Positions 9,719-20,989 of a stretch of DNA of 64,000 nt are shown piece after piece (the first letter of the stretch is position 1; every line of letters starts with the position of its first letter). The position numbers and the translations under genes are program-made. The notes under the pieces are model-generated. The model had not been told where the DNA came from. It worked only from the letters and a program-made list of their open reading frames with translations, and did not search any database. This stretch comes from Rhodobiaceae bacterium (GTDB lineage: Bacteria; Pseudomonadota; Alphaproteobacteria; Rhizobiales; JAKPQE01), in the NCBI GenBank assembly GCA_028278505.1, contig JANQEG010000079.1:22078-86077 (forward strand), in the 5' to 3' direction.

Positions 9719-11017
9719 ATGCTTTCCGACAAAGACCGCATCTTCACCAATCTCTACGGCTTTCACGATTGGGGCCTGGAAGGCGCGCGCCGGCGCGGGT
9801 CGTGGTCCGGCACCAAGGAGCTGATCGACAAGGGGCGCGACTGGATCGTCAATGAGGTCAAGGAATCGGGCCTGCGCGGGCGCGGCGGCGCGGGCTTCCC
9901 GACCGGCCTCAAATGGTCGTTCATGCCCAAGCAGTCCGACGGCCGGCCCCATTACCTCGTCGTCAATGCCGATGAATCCGAGCCCGGCACCTGCAAGGAC
10001 CGGGAGATCATGCGCCACGATCCGCATCATCTGGTCGAGGGCGCGCTGCTCGCCTCCTTCGCCATGGGGGCGCACACCAGCTACATCTATGTCCGCGGCG
10101 AGTTCATCCGCGAGCGCGAGCGGCTGCAGGCGGCGATCGACGAGGCCTATGAGGCGCGGCTCGTCGGCAAGGACAATGTTCACGGCTGGGATTTCGACCT
10201 CTACGTCCACCACGGCGCCGGCGCCTATATCTGCGGCGAAGAGTCGGCGATGCTGGAAAGCCTGGAGGGCAAGAAGGGCCAGCCGCGGCTGAAGCCGCCA
10301 TTCCCGGCCTCGGTCGGTCTATTCGGCTGCCCGACCACCGTCAACAACGTTGAATCCATTGCGGTAATCCCAGAGATCCTGCGCCGCGGCGGAAGCTGGT
10401 TCGCCGGCCTCGGCAGGCCCAACAACACCGGAACAAAACTCTTTTGCGTCTCCGGCCACGTCAACCGGCCGTGCACGGTGGAAGAGGAGATGGGCATTCC
10501 CTTCCGCGAACTGATCGACAAGCATTGCGGCGGCATTCGCGGCGGCTGGGACAATCTGCTCGCCGTCATCCCCGGCGGCTCGTCGGTGCCGTGCGTGCCG
10601 GCGACCGGCTGCGACGAGATGACGATGGATTTCGACTGCCTGCGCGGGCTGCAGTCGGGGCTCGGCACCGCAGCCGTCATCGTCATGGACAAGTCGACCG
10701 ACATCATCCGGGCGATCGCGCGGCTCGCCTATTTCTATAAGCACGAAAGCTGCGGCCAGTGCACGCCATGCCGCGAGGGCACCGGCTGGATGTGGCGGGT
10801 GGTGACGCGGATGGCCGAAGGCCGCGCCAGCAAGAGCGAGATCGACCTCCTGTTCGAGGTCTCCAAGCAGATCGAAGGACACACGATCTGCGCGCTCGGC
10901 GATGCGGCGGCGTGGCCGGTTCAGGGGCTGATCCGGCATTTCCGCCCCGTCATCGAGGAGCGCATCGACGACTATTCCCGCAACAGTTCCGGCGGCCGGC
11001 TGGTGGCGGCGGAGTGA
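9719..11017 (+). CDS. nuoF: NADH-quinone oxidoreductase subunit F
   Basis: 51-kDa subunit that binds NADH, FMN and cluster N3. 432 residues, with the Gly-rich NADH-site [13 protein letters not shown] (about 58-70), the FMN-site [16 protein letters not shown] (about 170-185) and the [4Fe-4S] motif [12 protein letters not shown] (about 343-354). It is followed at 5 bp by the methyltransferase gene, so the operon continues into the inserted cassette. Confidence 0.97.
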   Translation: MLSDKDRIFTNLYGFHDWGLEGARRRGSWSGTKELIDKGRDWIVNEVKESGLRGRGGAGFPTGLKWSFMPKQSDGRPHYLVVNADESEPGTCKDREIMRHDPHHLVEGALLASFAMGAHTSYIYVRGEFIRERERLQAAIDEAYEARLVGKDNVHGWDFDLYVHHGAGAYICGEESAMLESLEGKKGQPRLKPPFPASVGLFGCPTTVNNVESIAVIPEILRRGGSWFAGLGRPNNTGTKLFCVSGHVNRPCTVEEEMGIPFRELIDKHCGGIRGGWDNLLAVIPGGSSVPCVPATGCDEMTMDFDCLRGLQSGLGTAAVIVMDKSTDIIRAIARLAYFYKHESCGQCTPCREGTGWMWRVVTRMAEGRASKSEIDLLFEVSKQIEGHTICALGDAAAWPVQGLIRHFRPVIEERIDDYSRNSSGGRLVAAE

Positions 11018-11022
11018 TCATT

Positions 11023-11745
11023 ATGGATTTGCGTTCACAGAATGCATCGGGTCGGCGGAAAACTAAGCAGCGCAAGGTTGCAAATGGCGTTGCAACAAAT
11101 AATCTAATTTATAGTGCATATGCCGAGCGTAATGATAGCATTTTCCCGCGTATCCTCGATTTATATGTTAAAAAGGATAGTATTGTTGCAGATGTTACAT
11201 TTGGAAAAGGGGTATTCTGGCGAAAAATACCAGATGGTTATTATAATGTTCTTGCAACTGACATTGCTGAGGGAATCGATGCTCGGGATCTCCCTTATGG
11301 CGATAGTGAAATAGATTGTGTAGTCTTTGACCCGCCGTATATGCATACGCCGGGCGGCAGTGCCCATTCGGTACATCATCCTTTTGAGTCCTACTACAGA
11401 AATAATGTAACCGGAAACCGAACCGGGAACAAATATCACGAAGCGGTTGTTGAGCTGTATATTGATTCGGCCGCCGAAGCTTACAGAGTTCTTAGATTTG
11501 GTGGCGTTTATATCGTGAAATGCCAGGATGAAGTCTGCTCAAATCGGCAACGTTTAACACATGTCGAGATCATCAATTCTTGTGAAAAAATTGGTTTCAA
11601 TACAGAAGATTTATTTGTGGTGATGCGAAACAACAAGCCAGGCGTTAGCAGGGTTGTCCGACAGGTCCATGCCAGAAAAAACCATTCTTACTTCATTGTT
11701 TTCTGGAAACCGAGATCGAAATCTCAAATCTGGAAAAAAACATGA
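11023..11745 (+). CDS. DNA methyltransferase (DPPY motif), AT-rich insertion in nuo operon
   Basis: 240-residue SAM-dependent DNA methyltransferase. Motif I is VADVTFGKG at about residues 55-63 and the catalytic motif IV is FDPPY at 102-106, as in N6-adenine or N4-cytosine enzymes. The base composition changes sharply to AT-rich at the start of this gene, unlike all nuo genes, which points to recent transfer. ATG 11023 lies 5 bp after nuoF; the 328-residue ORF in the track merely reads nuoF in another frame first. Its last bases overlap the next gene as ATGA. The recognition sequence cannot be predicted here. Confidence 0.82.
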   Translation: MDLRSQNASGRRKTKQRKVANGVATNNLIYSAYAERNDSIFPRILDLYVKKDSIVADVTFGKGVFWRKIPDGYYNVLATDIAEGIDARDLPYGDSEIDCVVFDPPYMHTPGGSAHSVHHPFESYYRNNVTGNRTGNKYHEAVVELYIDSAAEAYRVLRFGGVYIVKCQDEVCSNRQRLTHVEIINSCEKIGFNTEDLFVVMRNNKPGVSRVVRQVHARKNHSYFIVFWKPRSKSQIWKKT

Positions 11746-12257
11746 GTAATAGAGATCCGGTTCAGATCATGCTTGAAGTGATTAGGGAAAATTCGCCATC
11801 GTCGAAATGGATCGGGGCACCGTTGGAACCGTTTAGAAATGTTGCCAATACAAATCGAGGAGATATTGGCGAAGAATTTGTCGCTCGATATGTTCGCGTA
11901 AATGGGATAGATGTAATCAAAGCTCCGTCCAGAAATTGCGAATGGGATATTGAAATTTTTGGGAATAAACTCGAAGTAAAGACTGCCTCGGAAGACAAAG
12001 GCGGAGCATTTCAATTCAATCACATACGCCTGGATAGAAAATATAGTTTTCTTCTATGTCTCGGCGTGCAGCCGGCATCGTTGATATTTGGCCTTTGGTC
12101 AAAAGGGCAAGTCGCGGAGGGTGAGGCTGGAACATTGGTACGAATGGCTGAGGGACAAAGTATCACTTTTAAATTGACCAAACGGCTGGAAGACTTGGAG
12201 CCGATACAGAACCTGAATAGGACTCTCAAAGAGAAGCTTGGGCAGGTGCCAAAGTGA
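11742..12257 (+). CDS. PD-(D/E)XK restriction endonuclease-like protein
   Basis: 171-residue protein whose centre matches a PD-(D/E)XK nuclease: acidic Glu44/45 in NRGDIGEEFVARY, then CEWDIEIFGNKLEVKTAS with Asp69 and the E78-x-K80 pair. It overlaps the DNA methyltransferase gene by 4 bp (ATGA), the usual coupling of a type II restriction-modification pair, and shares its AT-rich composition. The restriction role is inferred from the fold and the partner; a non-restriction nuclease remains possible. Confidence 0.7.
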   Translation: MSNRDPVQIMLEVIRENSPSSKWIGAPLEPFRNVANTNRGDIGEEFVARYVRVNGIDVIKAPSRNCEWDIEIFGNKLEVKTASEDKGGAFQFNHIRLDRKYSFLLCLGVQPASLIFGLWSKGQVAEGEAGTLVRMAEGQSITFKLTKRLEDLEPIQNLNRTLKEKLGQVPK

Positions 12258-12273
12258 TGTCAAGGATATCTCG

Positions 12274-12525
12274 ATGAGCGACGAACCGGAAAATGTGATC
12301 CTGAAACTGCTGCGGGAAATCCGGGCGAACCAGCAAGAACAGGGCGTTACCCTTCGTGAGCATGTCGAGTGGTTAAAGAGTATCGATAAGCGCATGGATG
12401 AGGTGCACGAAACCTTGTATGCCGCCTCCGGTATCGCGATGCACGCCAATGTCCGCCACGACACGGTGAGCGAGGAAATTGCGGAATTGCGGCGGCGCAT
12501 CGAGCGGCTGGAAGAGAAGGTCTGA
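12274..12525 (+). CDS. Small coiled-coil protein
   Basis: 83 residues, rich in Glu/Arg/Leu heptads (ILKLLREIRANQQEQ; VSEEIAELRRRIERLEEKV), with no export signal, zinc motif or membrane segment. It lies between the endonuclease gene and nuoG, 6 bp before the latter. ATG 12274 is preferred over the track's 12238, which overlaps the endonuclease gene. Composition is back to high GC, so it may be a resident gene and not part of the AT-rich cassette. Function unknown. Confidence 0.65.
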   Translation: MSDEPENVILKLLREIRANQQEQGVTLREHVEWLKSIDKRMDEVHETLYAASGIAMHANVRHDTVSEEIAELRRRIERLEEKV

Positions 12526-12531
12526 GACCAG

Positions 12532-14616
12532 ATGATCAAGGTCAACGTCGACGGCAAGGAAGTCGAGGTCCCGCCGGACTACACGCTCCTGCAGGCGTGT
12601 GAGGAGGCCGGCGGCGAGATCCCGCGCTTCTGCTTCCATGAGCGGCTGTCGATCGCCGGCAATTGCCGCATGTGCCTGGTCGAGGTGAAGGGCATCCCGA
12701 AGCCGATGACCTCGTGCGCAATGGCGGTCAGAGACCTTCGCCCCGGACCGGAGGGCGAGCCGCCCGAAGTGTCGACGAAATCGCCGATGGTCAAGCACGC
12801 CCGCGAAGGGGCGATGGAATTCCTCTTGATCAACCATCCGCTCGACTGTCCGATCTGCGACCAGGGCGGCGAGTGCGACCTGCAGGACCAGGCCATGGCC
12901 TACGGCATTGACGGCTCGCGCTATGCGGAGAACAAGCGCGCCGTCGAAGACAAGAATATGGGGCCGCTGGTCAAGACGGTGATGACCCGGTGCATCCACT
13001 GCACCCGCTGCATGCGGTTCATCACCGAAGTCGCCGGCATTCCCGAGATCGGCATGACCGGCCGCGGCGAGGACGCCGAGATCACCACCTATCTGGAGGC
13101 GGCGCTGACCTCGGAACTGCAGGGCAACATCATCGATCTGTGCCCGGTCGGCGCTCTGACCTCGAAGCCCTACGCCTTCTCCGCACGGCCCTGGGAACTG
13201 GCCAAGACCGAGACCGTCGATGTCATGGATGCGGTCGGCTCCTCGATCCGCGTCGATGCCCGCGGCCGCGAAGTCATGCGGATCATGCCGCGGCTGAACG
13301 AGTTCGTGAACGAGGAGTGGATCTCCGACAAGAGCCGGTTCATCTGGGACGGGCTTCGGACCCAGCGCCTCGACCGGCCCTATGTCAGGATCGACGGCAA
13401 ACTGACCGCCGCCTCCTGGCCGCAGGCGTTCGCAGCGGTCGCCGAAAAGGTCAAGGCGGCAGGCGGCGACAGCGTCGGCGCGATCGCCGGCGATCTGGCC
13501 AGCGTCGAGGAGATGTTCGCCTTAAAAGGGCTTGTCGAGAAGCTCGGCTCGGCCAGTCTCGACTGCCGCCAGGACGGCGCGAAACTCGATCCGGCCGACG
13601 GCCGCGCGAGCACTATCTTCAACCCGACGATTGCCGGCATCGAGGATGCCGACGCGGTGCTGCTCGTCGGCGCCAATCCCCGGCTCGACGCCTCGGTCAT
13701 CAACACGCGGCTGCGCAAGCGCTGGCGCATGCTCGACTTTCGCCTCGGCCTCGTCGGCGCCCCGGCCGAACTCACCTATACCCACGACTATCTCGGCGCC
13801 GGCCCGGAGACGCTGAAGGACATCGCCGAGGGGCGTAACGCTTTCGCCGACGTGCTCAAGAAAGCCGAAAGGCCGATCGTCATGGTCGGGCAGGGGGCGC
13901 TCTGCCGGCCCGACGGCGCGGCAATCGCCTCGCTTGCCGCCAAGATCGCCGTTGATTGCGGCGCCGTCGCCGACGACTGGAACGGCTATGCCGTGCTGCA
14001 CACGGCAGCAAGCCGGGTCGGCGGGCTCGACATCGGCTTCGTGCCGAGCGAGGGCGGCAAGGACGCCGCGGCGATGGCGGCGGGCGGCGTCGACGTGCTC
14101 ATCCTGCTCGGTGCCGACGAATTCGACGTCGCCGCGATCCCGGCCTCGACCTTCGTCGTCTATGTCGGCAGCCATGGCGACCGCGGCGCCCACCGCGCCG
14201 ACGTCATCCTGCCCGGCGCCGCCTATACCGAAAAAAGCGGGCTTTACGTCAACACCGAAGGGCGGCCGCAGATCGGCCTGCGCGCGACCTTCCCGCCGGG
14301 CGAGGCGCGCGAGGATTGGGCGATCCTGCGCGCGTTGTCGGATGCACTCGGCGCGACGTTGCCCTTCGACACGCTCGGCGAATTGCGCCGTGCGCTGATC
14401 GATGCGCACCCACATCTGGGCGAGATCGATCGCCCGGCGGCGGGCAACCCGCAAGATGTGCACCGGCTGGCGCAAAAGGACGGCGATATCGATACAGCGC
14501 CGTTCGCGGCCGCGGTCGAGGATTTCTACATGACCAATCCGATCGCGCGCGCCTCGGCGATTATGGCCGAATGCGCGAGCGATGCGGCGGCGCGGTCGCG
14601 CGAAGCGGCGGAGTGA
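12532..14616 (+). CDS. nuoG: NADH-quinone oxidoreductase subunit G
   Basis: Largest peripheral subunit, carrying clusters N1b, N4 and N5. 694 residues. The N-terminal [2Fe-2S] region has [17 protein letters not shown] and CRMCLVEV, then [18 protein letters not shown] for the His/Cys-ligated cluster, and [10 protein letters not shown] for the next. The remainder is a molybdopterin-oxidoreductase-like domain without an active site, as usual for this subunit. It resumes the complex I series after the inserted cassette. Confidence 0.97.
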   Translation: MIKVNVDGKEVEVPPDYTLLQACEEAGGEIPRFCFHERLSIAGNCRMCLVEVKGIPKPMTSCAMAVRDLRPGPEGEPPEVSTKSPMVKHAREGAMEFLLINHPLDCPICDQGGECDLQDQAMAYGIDGSRYAENKRAVEDKNMGPLVKTVMTRCIHCTRCMRFITEVAGIPEIGMTGRGEDAEITTYLEAALTSELQGNIIDLCPVGALTSKPYAFSARPWELAKTETVDVMDAVGSSIRVDARGREVMRIMPRLNEFVNEEWISDKSRFIWDGLRTQRLDRPYVRIDGKLTAASWPQAFAAVAEKVKAAGGDSVGAIAGDLASVEEMFALKGLVEKLGSASLDCRQDGAKLDPADGRASTIFNPTIAGIEDADAVLLVGANPRLDASVINTRLRKRWRMLDFRLGLVGAPAELTYTHDYLGAGPETLKDIAEGRNAFADVLKKAERPIVMVGQGALCRPDGAAIASLAAKIAVDCGAVADDWNGYAVLHTAASRVGGLDIGFVPSEGGKDAAAMAAGGVDVLILLGADEFDVAAIPASTFVVYVGSHGDRGAHRADVILPGAAYTEKSGLYVNTEGRPQIGLRATFPPGEAREDWAILRALSDALGATLPFDTLGELRRALIDAHPHLGEIDRPAAGNPQDVHRLAQKDGDIDTAPFAAAVEDFYMTNPIARASAIMAECASDAAARSREAAE

Positions 14617-14628
14617 CGGGGCGGGGCG

Positions 14629-15699
14629 ATGAACTGGATGGATGTGCTCTACTATCTCGTCGGCGTAGGTGTTTCGCCGTTCTATCTGGGCGTCGTCTGG
14701 AAGACGGTGATCCTGCTTGCCGCGCTGCTGTTGTTCATCGCCTACGTGCTCTATGCCGACCGCAAGATCTGGGCGGCGGTGCAGATCCGCCGCGGCCCCA
14801 ACATCGTCGGCCCCTGGGGGCTGTTCCAATCCTTCGCCGACATGCTGAAATTCGTCTTCAAGGAACCGACGATCCCGGACGGCGCCAATAAGGGCGTGTT
14901 CCTGCTGGCGCCGCTCGTCTCCACGACGCTGGCGCTCGCCGCCTGGGCCGTCGTGCCGGTCGACGAGGGCTGGGCGATCGCCGACCTCAATGTCGGCATC
15001 CTCTATCTCTTTGCGATCTCCTCGCTCAGCGTCTACGGCATCATCATGGGCGGCTGGGCGTCGAACTCGAAATATCCCTTCCTCGGCGCCCTGCGCTCGG
15101 CCGCGCAGATGGTCTCGTATGAAGTCTCGATCGGCTTCGTCATCATCACCGTGCTGTTGTGCGTCGGCTCGCTCAACCTGACCGAGATCGTCAAGGCACA
15201 GGAAGAGGGGCTGGCAACCGGCGCCGGCTTCGGCTGGGCCGCCTTCCTCGACTGGTTCTGGCTGCCGCTGTTTCCGATGTTCGTCGTCTTCTTCATCTCG
15301 GCGCTGGCCGAGACCAACCGGCCGCCCTTCGACCTTCCGGAAGCCGAATCCGAACTCGTCGCCGGCTTCATGGTCGAATACGGCTCGACCCCGTACATGA
15401 TGTTCATGCTCGGCGAGTACGTCGCGATCATGCTGATGTGCTCGCTGACGACGATCCTGTTTCTCGGCGGCTGGCTGCCGCCTTTCGACGTCCCGCCCTT
15501 TACCTGGGTGCCGGGCGTCGTCTGGTTCGTGCTCAAGGTCAGCCTCGTCTTCTTCATGTTCGCCATGGTCAAGGCCATGGTTCCGCGCTACCGCTACGAC
15601 CAGCTTATGCGGCTCGGCTGGAAGGTTTTTCTGCCGTTGTCGCTCGCCATGGTGGCCGTGGTGGCCGGTGTGCTCCAGATAATGGGTTGGGCCCCGTGA
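14629..15699 (+). CDS. nuoH: NADH-quinone oxidoreductase subunit H
   Basis: Membrane subunit that joins the peripheral and membrane arms and forms the quinone entry. 356 residues, about eight hydrophobic segments, with the conserved quinone-site loop [20 protein letters not shown] near residues 226-246 and [11 protein letters not shown] near residue 56. Confidence 0.97.
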   Translation: MNWMDVLYYLVGVGVSPFYLGVVWKTVILLAALLLFIAYVLYADRKIWAAVQIRRGPNIVGPWGLFQSFADMLKFVFKEPTIPDGANKGVFLLAPLVSTTLALAAWAVVPVDEGWAIADLNVGILYLFAISSLSVYGIIMGGWASNSKYPFLGALRSAAQMVSYEVSIGFVIITVLLCVGSLNLTEIVKAQEEGLATGAGFGWAAFLDWFWLPLFPMFVVFFISALAETNRPPFDLPEAESELVAGFMVEYGSTPYMMFMLGEYVAIMLMCSLTTILFLGGWLPPFDVPPFTWVPGVVWFVLKVSLVFFMFAMVKAMVPRYRYDQLMRLGWKVFLPLSLAMVAVVAGVLQIMGWAP

Positions 15700-15706
15700 G
15701 GTTGGC

Positions 15707-15964
15707 ATGGACCAGTTGTCGCTTGCCGGCATCGTCGGCGCCCTTGTCGGGCTCGTCATCGGGCTGATCGACTACCGAATTGTCGCCGGCATCGTCCGGG
15801 CGAAACTGAGAGAAAGGAGAACGTTCGCGACCGCCGAAGAAGACCGCGCCGCCGAAAGACGGCTCGACCGTTTGTTCCAGGTCGTCTTTGCCGTCACCAT
15901 CGCCGTCTTTGCGGCGCTGGGATACTGGTTCGGCGCCGTCATCGCCGGCTCAGGCTCCATGTAA
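15707..15964 (+). CDS. Small two-TM protein between nuoH and nuoI
   Basis: 85 residues with two hydrophobic segments (about 6-28 and 60-80) separated by a charged loop ([22 protein letters not shown]). It starts 7 bp after nuoH and precedes nuoI by about 30 bp, so it is within the complex I transcript. I know no named complex I subunit with this sequence. It could be an accessory or assembly protein, which is inference from position only. Confidence 0.65.
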   Translation: MDQLSLAGIVGALVGLVIGLIDYRIVAGIVRAKLRERRTFATAEEDRAAERRLDRLFQVVFAVTIAVFAALGYWFGAVIAGSGSM

Positions 15965-15995
15965 GCGGGATGCGAACGTAGCTATTGGACGCGCC

Positions 15996-16484
15996 ATGAA
16001 ACTCGACCAGGCAGCCAAATCGATCTTTCTCATGGAATTCGTATCGGCCTTCTTTCTGGCCATGCGCTATTTCTTCAAGCCGAAGCCGACCATCAACTAT
16101 CCCTTCGAGAAGGGCCATGTCAGCCCGCGCTTCCGCGGCGAGCACGCGCTCAGGCGCTATCCGAACGGCGAGGAACGCTGCATCGCCTGCAAGCTGTGCG
16201 AGGCGATCTGCCCGGCCCAGGCGATCACGATCGAGGCCGGTCCGCGCCGCAATGACGGGACACGGCGGACGACGCGCTACGACATCGACATGGTGAAATG
16301 CATCTATTGCGGCTTCTGCCAGGAGGCGTGCCCGGTCGACGCCATCGTCGAGGGGCCGAATTTCGAGTTCGCCACCGAGACCCGGGAGGAACTCTACTAC
16401 ACCAAGGACAAGCTCCTGGAGAACGGCGATCGCTGGGAAAGGGAGATTGCCCGCAACATCGAGATCGACGCGCCTTACCGTTAG
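15996..16484 (+). CDS. nuoI: NADH-quinone oxidoreductase subunit I
   Basis: Peripheral subunit with two [4Fe-4S] clusters (N6a/N6b) leading to NuoB. 162 residues, with paired ferredoxin motifs [12 protein letters not shown] (about 60-71) and [12 protein letters not shown] (about 99-110). ATG 15996 gives the family start [15 protein letters not shown]; the track's 15888 overlaps the previous gene. Confidence 0.97.
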   Translation: MKLDQAAKSIFLMEFVSAFFLAMRYFFKPKPTINYPFEKGHVSPRFRGEHALRRYPNGEERCIACKLCEAICPAQAITIEAGPRRNDGTRRTTRYDIDMVKCIYCGFCQEACPVDAIVEGPNFEFATETREELYYTKDKLLENGDRWEREIARNIEIDAPYR

Positions 16485-16560
16485 GGGTAAACGGGGGCAG
16501 GCGTTTTCGGACACCGGACGGTGACGGGGAAGGGGCGAACATGACGGGGGTATCGGCGCC

Positions 16561-17175
16561 ATGATTCTTCAGGCAGCCTTTTTCTATCTTTTCGCCGCCG
16601 TGATGATCGCCGCGGCGTTCATGGTGATCGCGGCGAAGAACCCGGTCCATTCGGTGCTCTACCTGATCCTCACCTTCTTCAATGCGGCGGGGCTGTTCGT
16701 GCTGCTCGGCGCCGAATTCCTGGCGATGATCCTGATCGTCGTCTATGTCGGCGCGGTCGCGGTGCTGTTTCTGTTCGTCGTCATGATGCTCGACATCGAC
16801 TTCGTCGAACTGCGCCAGGGCTTTCTGCACTATCTGCCGATCGGGGCGCTGATCGGCATCATCCTGCTCGCCGAGCTGGCGATGGTGGTCGGCGTCTGGA
16901 TCGTCTCGCCGGAGGTCGCCGCCGAGCCGGTGGCGCCGATCCCGCCGCTCGACATCGCCTCCAATACCGAGGCGCTCGGCCGGCTTCTCTACACCCGCTA
17001 CGTCTATTTCTTCCAGGCCGCCGGCATGGTGCTCCTGGTCGCCATGGTTGGCGCCATCGTGTTGACCCTGCGCCACAAGGAAAACGTCAAGCGGCAGGTG
17101 ATCGCCGAGCAGAACGCGCGCGGGCCGGCGACCGCGATCGAAGTCGTCAAGGTGGATTCGGGCAAGGGCATCTGA
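16561..17175 (+). CDS. nuoJ: NADH-quinone oxidoreductase subunit J
   Basis: Membrane subunit next to the quinone module. 204 residues, five hydrophobic segments, with the conserved LYLILTFFNAAGLFVLLGAE region in TM2 and the VYVGAVAVLFLFVVMML segment (TM3 pi-bulge region in homologues). Confidence 0.96.
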   Translation: MILQAAFFYLFAAVMIAAAFMVIAAKNPVHSVLYLILTFFNAAGLFVLLGAEFLAMILIVVYVGAVAVLFLFVVMMLDIDFVELRQGFLHYLPIGALIGIILLAELAMVVGVWIVSPEVAAEPVAPIPPLDIASNTEALGRLLYTRYVYFFQAAGMVLLVAMVGAIVLTLRHKENVKRQVIAEQNARGPATAIEVVKVDSGKGI

Positions 17176-17208
17176 ACCCGCCGGCACAAGGCGAGGGATG
17201 GGGGATCA

Positions 17209-17517
17209 ATGGCAATCGGACTTGGACATTATCTGACGGTGGCGGCGATCCTGTTCACGCTCGGGGTCTTCGGCATCTTCCTCAACCGCAAGAACGTCAT
17301 CGTCATCCTGATGTCGATCGAACTGATCCTGTTGTCCGTCAACATCAATCTCGTCGCCTTTTCCGCCTTCCTCGGCGATCTGGTCGGTCAGGTGTTCGCG
17401 CTCCTGGTGCTGACGGTGGCCGCCGCCGAGGCGGCGATCGGCCTGGCCATCCTCGTCGTCTTCTTCCGCAATCGCGGCACGATCGCGGTCGAAGACATCA
17501 ACATGATGAAGGGCTGA
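17209..17517 (+). CDS. nuoK: NADH-quinone oxidoreductase subunit K
   Basis: Small proton-path subunit related to MrpC. 102 residues, three TM segments, with conserved membrane glutamates in [13 protein letters not shown] and [14 protein letters not shown]. It lies between nuoJ and nuoL, 7 bp before nuoL. Confidence 0.97.
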   Translation: MAIGLGHYLTVAAILFTLGVFGIFLNRKNVIVILMSIELILLSVNINLVAFSAFLGDLVGQVFALLVLTVAAAEAAIGLAILVVFFRNRGTIAVEDINMMKG

Positions 17518-17524
17518 TCCGACC

Positions 17525-19462
17525 ATGTATTCGGCGATCGTCTTCCTTCCGCTGATCGGCTTCCTGATCGCCGGCATTTTCGGCCGCGCGATCGGCGCAA
17601 AGGCCAGCGAATACATCACCTCGGGCCTGCTCGTCGTCTCGGCGGTGCTGTCCTGGATCGCCTTCTTCTCGGTCGGCTACACCGATGTCGAGCCGTTCCG
17701 GGTCGAGGTCATGCGCTGGATGTCGTCGGGCGCGCTTCAGGTCGACTGGGCGTTCCGCATCGACACGCTGACCGTGGTCATGCTGGTGGTGGTGACCACG
17801 ATCTCGGCGCTCGTGCATATCTATTCGATCGGCTACATGCACCACGATCCGCACCGGCCGCGCTTCTTCGCCTATCTGTCGCTGTTCACCTTTGCCATGC
17901 TGATGCTGGTGACGGCGGACAATCTGGTGCAGATGTTCTTCGGCTGGGAGGGCGTCGGCCTCGCGAGCTACCTTCTGATCGGCTTCTGGTATCTGCGGCC
18001 CTCGGCCAATGCCGCGGCGATCAAGGCGTTCATCGTCAACCGGATCGGCGATTTCGGCTTCGCGCTCGGCATTTTCGGCGTCTTCGTGATGTTCAATTCG
18101 GTCGACTTCGAGACCATATTCGCCAACGCGCCGTCCATGGTCGACACCAAGATCCAGTTCCTGTCCTGGGAATTCGACGCGCTGACCACGATCTCGCTCT
18201 TGCTCTTCCTCGGCGCCATGGGCAAGTCGGCGCAGTTCCTCTTGCACACCTGGCTGCCCGACGCGATGGAGGGCCCGACGCCGGTCTCCGCTTTGATCCA
18301 CGCCGCGACCATGGTGACGGCCGGGGTCTTCATGGTGGCGCGGCTGTCGCCGGTCTTTGAACTGTCGCCGACGGCGCTCGACGTCGTCACCTTCGTCGGC
18401 GCGACGACGGCGTTCTTCGCCGCCACCGTCGGCCTCGTGCAGAACGACATCAAGCGGGTGATCGCCTATTCGACCTGCTCGCAGCTCGGCTACATGTTCG
18501 TCGCCATCGGCGTCGGCGCCTATGCCGCGGGCATCTTCCACCTCTTTACCCACGCCTTCTTCAAGGCGCTCCTGTTCCTCGGCTCCGGCTCGGTCATCCA
18601 CGCCATGTCCGACGAGCAGGACATGCGCAAGATGGGCGGGCTTAGGACCCACATCCCGACCACCTATTGGATGATGGTGATCGGCACGCTGGCGCTGACC
18701 GGCTTCCCGCTGACGGCCGGTTATTTCTCCAAGGACGCGATCATCGAATCCGCCTTCGCCGGCCACAATTATTTCGCCTTCTACGCCTTCGTCCTGACGG
18801 TGACGGCGGCGCTGCTGACGTCGTTCTATTCCTGGCGGCTGATCTTCATGACCTTCCACGGCAAGCCGCGGGCCCATGCCGACGTGATGAGCCATGTGCA
18901 TGAATCGCCGATGGTGATGCTGGCGCCGCTGGCGGTGCTGGCGCTCGGCGCGCTCGTCAGCGGTTTCGTGTTCTCCGGTGTCTTCATCGGCCACGATTTC
19001 GAGCAGTTCTGGCGCACCGCGCTCTACCTCTCCGAGGACAACCACATCCTGCACGAGATCCACGAGGTGCCGCTCCTGGTCAAGCTCGCGCCGTTCGTCA
19101 TGATGCTGATCGGGTTTGCGGTCGCCTGGGCCTTCTACATCGCCTCGCCGGAGACGCCGAAGCGGCTCGCGGCGCGCCACGACCTCGCCTACAAATTCCT
19201 CCTCAACAAGTGGTATTTCGACGAGATCTACGACTTCCTGCTGGTCAATCCGGCCAAGTGGCTCGGCCGCTTCCTGTGGAAGAAGGGTGACGGCTGGCTG
19301 ATCGACGGCTTCGGCCCCGACGGCGTCGCCGCCCGGGTGCAGGACATGACCGCGCGGATCGTCAAGCTGCAGACCGGCTACATCTACCACTACGCCTTCG
19401 CCATGCTGATCGGCGTGGCGGCGCTCGCCACCTGGTTCACCTTTGCCGGGGGAGGGCAGTGA
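17525..19462 (+). CDS. nuoL: NADH-quinone oxidoreductase subunit L
   Basis: Distal antiporter-like proton-pumping subunit with the long lateral helix. 645 residues, many TM segments, with the signature [20 protein letters not shown] near residues 240-260, [18 protein letters not shown] with the conserved membrane Glu, and a C-terminal amphipathic region before the last TM segment. Its stop overlaps the ATG of nuoM (TGATG). Confidence 0.97.
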   Translation: MYSAIVFLPLIGFLIAGIFGRAIGAKASEYITSGLLVVSAVLSWIAFFSVGYTDVEPFRVEVMRWMSSGALQVDWAFRIDTLTVVMLVVVTTISALVHIYSIGYMHHDPHRPRFFAYLSLFTFAMLMLVTADNLVQMFFGWEGVGLASYLLIGFWYLRPSANAAAIKAFIVNRIGDFGFALGIFGVFVMFNSVDFETIFANAPSMVDTKIQFLSWEFDALTTISLLLFLGAMGKSAQFLLHTWLPDAMEGPTPVSALIHAATMVTAGVFMVARLSPVFELSPTALDVVTFVGATTAFFAATVGLVQNDIKRVIAYSTCSQLGYMFVAIGVGAYAAGIFHLFTHAFFKALLFLGSGSVIHAMSDEQDMRKMGGLRTHIPTTYWMMVIGTLALTGFPLTAGYFSKDAIIESAFAGHNYFAFYAFVLTVTAALLTSFYSWRLIFMTFHGKPRAHADVMSHVHESPMVMLAPLAVLALGALVSGFVFSGVFIGHDFEQFWRTALYLSEDNHILHEIHEVPLLVKLAPFVMMLIGFAVAWAFYIASPETPKRLAARHDLAYKFLLNKWYFDEIYDFLLVNPAKWLGRFLWKKGDGWLIDGFGPDGVAARVQDMTARIVKLQTGYIYHYAFAMLIGVAALATWFTFAGGGQ

Positions 19463-20973
19463 TGACCGATTGGCCGATCCTCTCCACCGTCACCTTCCTG
19501 CCGCTCGTCGGCGCCATCCTGATCCTGCTCATCCGCGGCGACGACGCGATCGCAAAGCGCAACATTCGCAATGTCGCGCTGTGGACGACGACGGTGACGT
19601 TCATCGTCTCCTTGTTCATCTGGGCCCGCTTCGATCCTTCCGACCCCGGCTTCCAGATGGTCGAGAAGGCGGCCTGGTTCGGGCCGTTCACCTACCATAT
19701 GGGCGTCGACGGCATCTCCATGCTGTTCGTCATCCTGACCACCTTCCTGATGCCGCCCTGCATCCTGGCGAGCTGGGAATCGATCGACAGTCGCGTCAAG
19801 GAATACATGATCGCCTTCCTGGTGCTGGAGACGCTGATGATCGGCGTCTTCACCGCGCTCGATCTGGTGCTGTTCTACGTGTTCTTCGAAGGCGGCCTCA
19901 TTCCGATGTTCCTGATCATCGGCGTCTGGGGCGGCAAGCGGCGCGTCTATGCGAGCTACAAATTCTTCCTCTACACGCTGCTCGGCTCGGTGCTGATGCT
20001 GATCGCCATGATGGCGATGTACTGGCACGCCGGCACCACCGACATCCCGACGCTGCTGGCCCGGAGTGACTTCTCCGCCGACATGCAGTTCTGGCTGTGG
20101 CTCGCCTTCTTCGCCTCGTTTGCAGTGAAGCTGCCGATGTGGCCGGTGCACACCTGGCTGCCGGACGCCCATGTCGAGGCGCCGACGGCCGGCTCGGTCA
20201 TCCTCGCCGGCATCCTGTTGAAGATGGGCGGTTACGGCTTCCTGCGCTTCTCGCTGCCGATGTTCCCGCTGGCGAGCCACGATCTGGCGCCCTTCGTCTT
20301 TGCGCTGTCGGTGATCGCCATCATCTACACCTCGCTCGTCGCCTTGATGCAGGAGGACGTGAAGAAGCTGATCGCCTATTCCTCCGTCGCCCATATGGGC
20401 TTCGTGACCATGGGCATCTTCACCATGACCGCGCAAGGGGTGCAGGGCGGCATCTTCCAGATGCTCTCGCACGGCATCGTCTCGGGCGCGCTCTTTCTCT
20501 GCGTCGGCATCATCTACGACCGCATGCGCACTCGCGAGATCGCCGCCTATGGCGGCCTCGTCAACCGCATGCCGATCTACGCCTTCACCTTCATGATTTT
20601 TACCCTTGCCAATGTCGGGCTGCCCGGCACCAGCGGCTTCGTCGGTGAATTCCTGACCCTTGTCGCCGCCTTCAAGGTCAACACCTGGGTGGCGTTCCTG
20701 GCGACGACCGGCGTCGTGCTTTCCGCCGGCTATGCGCTGTGGCTCTACCGCCGCGTCGTCTTCGGGGCGATCACCAAGGAGAGCCTGAAGCCGATCCTCG
20801 ACATGAACCGGCGCGAGATCGCGATCATGATGCCGCTTGTCGCGCTGACCATCCTGTTCGGCATCTATCCCGCGCCGATCCTCGATGCCACGGCGACCTC
20901 GGTCGATCACCTGATCACCCGGTACAACGCGGCGCTGGAGGCAGCCGGCGCCGTCAAGCTGGCCGGATTCTGA
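19462..20973 (+). CDS. nuoM: NADH-quinone oxidoreductase subunit M
   Basis: Antiporter-like proton-pumping subunit. 503 residues, about 14 TM segments, with [20 protein letters not shown] near residue 230 and [17 protein letters not shown] containing the conserved membrane Glu. The start is ATG 19462 in the TGATG overlap; the track's 19459 is the GTG just before it. Confidence 0.97.
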   Translation: MTDWPILSTVTFLPLVGAILILLIRGDDAIAKRNIRNVALWTTTVTFIVSLFIWARFDPSDPGFQMVEKAAWFGPFTYHMGVDGISMLFVILTTFLMPPCILASWESIDSRVKEYMIAFLVLETLMIGVFTALDLVLFYVFFEGGLIPMFLIIGVWGGKRRVYASYKFFLYTLLGSVLMLIAMMAMYWHAGTTDIPTLLARSDFSADMQFWLWLAFFASFAVKLPMWPVHTWLPDAHVEAPTAGSVILAGILLKMGGYGFLRFSLPMFPLASHDLAPFVFALSVIAIIYTSLVALMQEDVKKLIAYSSVAHMGFVTMGIFTMTAQGVQGGIFQMLSHGIVSGALFLCVGIIYDRMRTREIAAYGGLVNRMPIYAFTFMIFTLANVGLPGTSGFVGEFLTLVAAFKVNTWVAFLATTGVVLSAGYALWLYRRVVFGAITKESLKPILDMNRREIAIMMPLVALTILFGIYPAPILDATATSVDHLITRYNAALEAAGAVKLAGF

Positions 20974-20989
20974 AAAAGGCAGTCCCGCA

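Noticed and set aside
10759-11022. N-terminal extension of the methyltransferase ORF
   Set aside because: Reads the end of nuoF in another frame; the real start is ATG 11023 where composition changes.
13522-15759. 745-residue ORF on the minus strand
   Set aside because: Shadow of nuoG and nuoH; Arg/His/Asp-rich antisense composition typical of high-GC genes, no family features.
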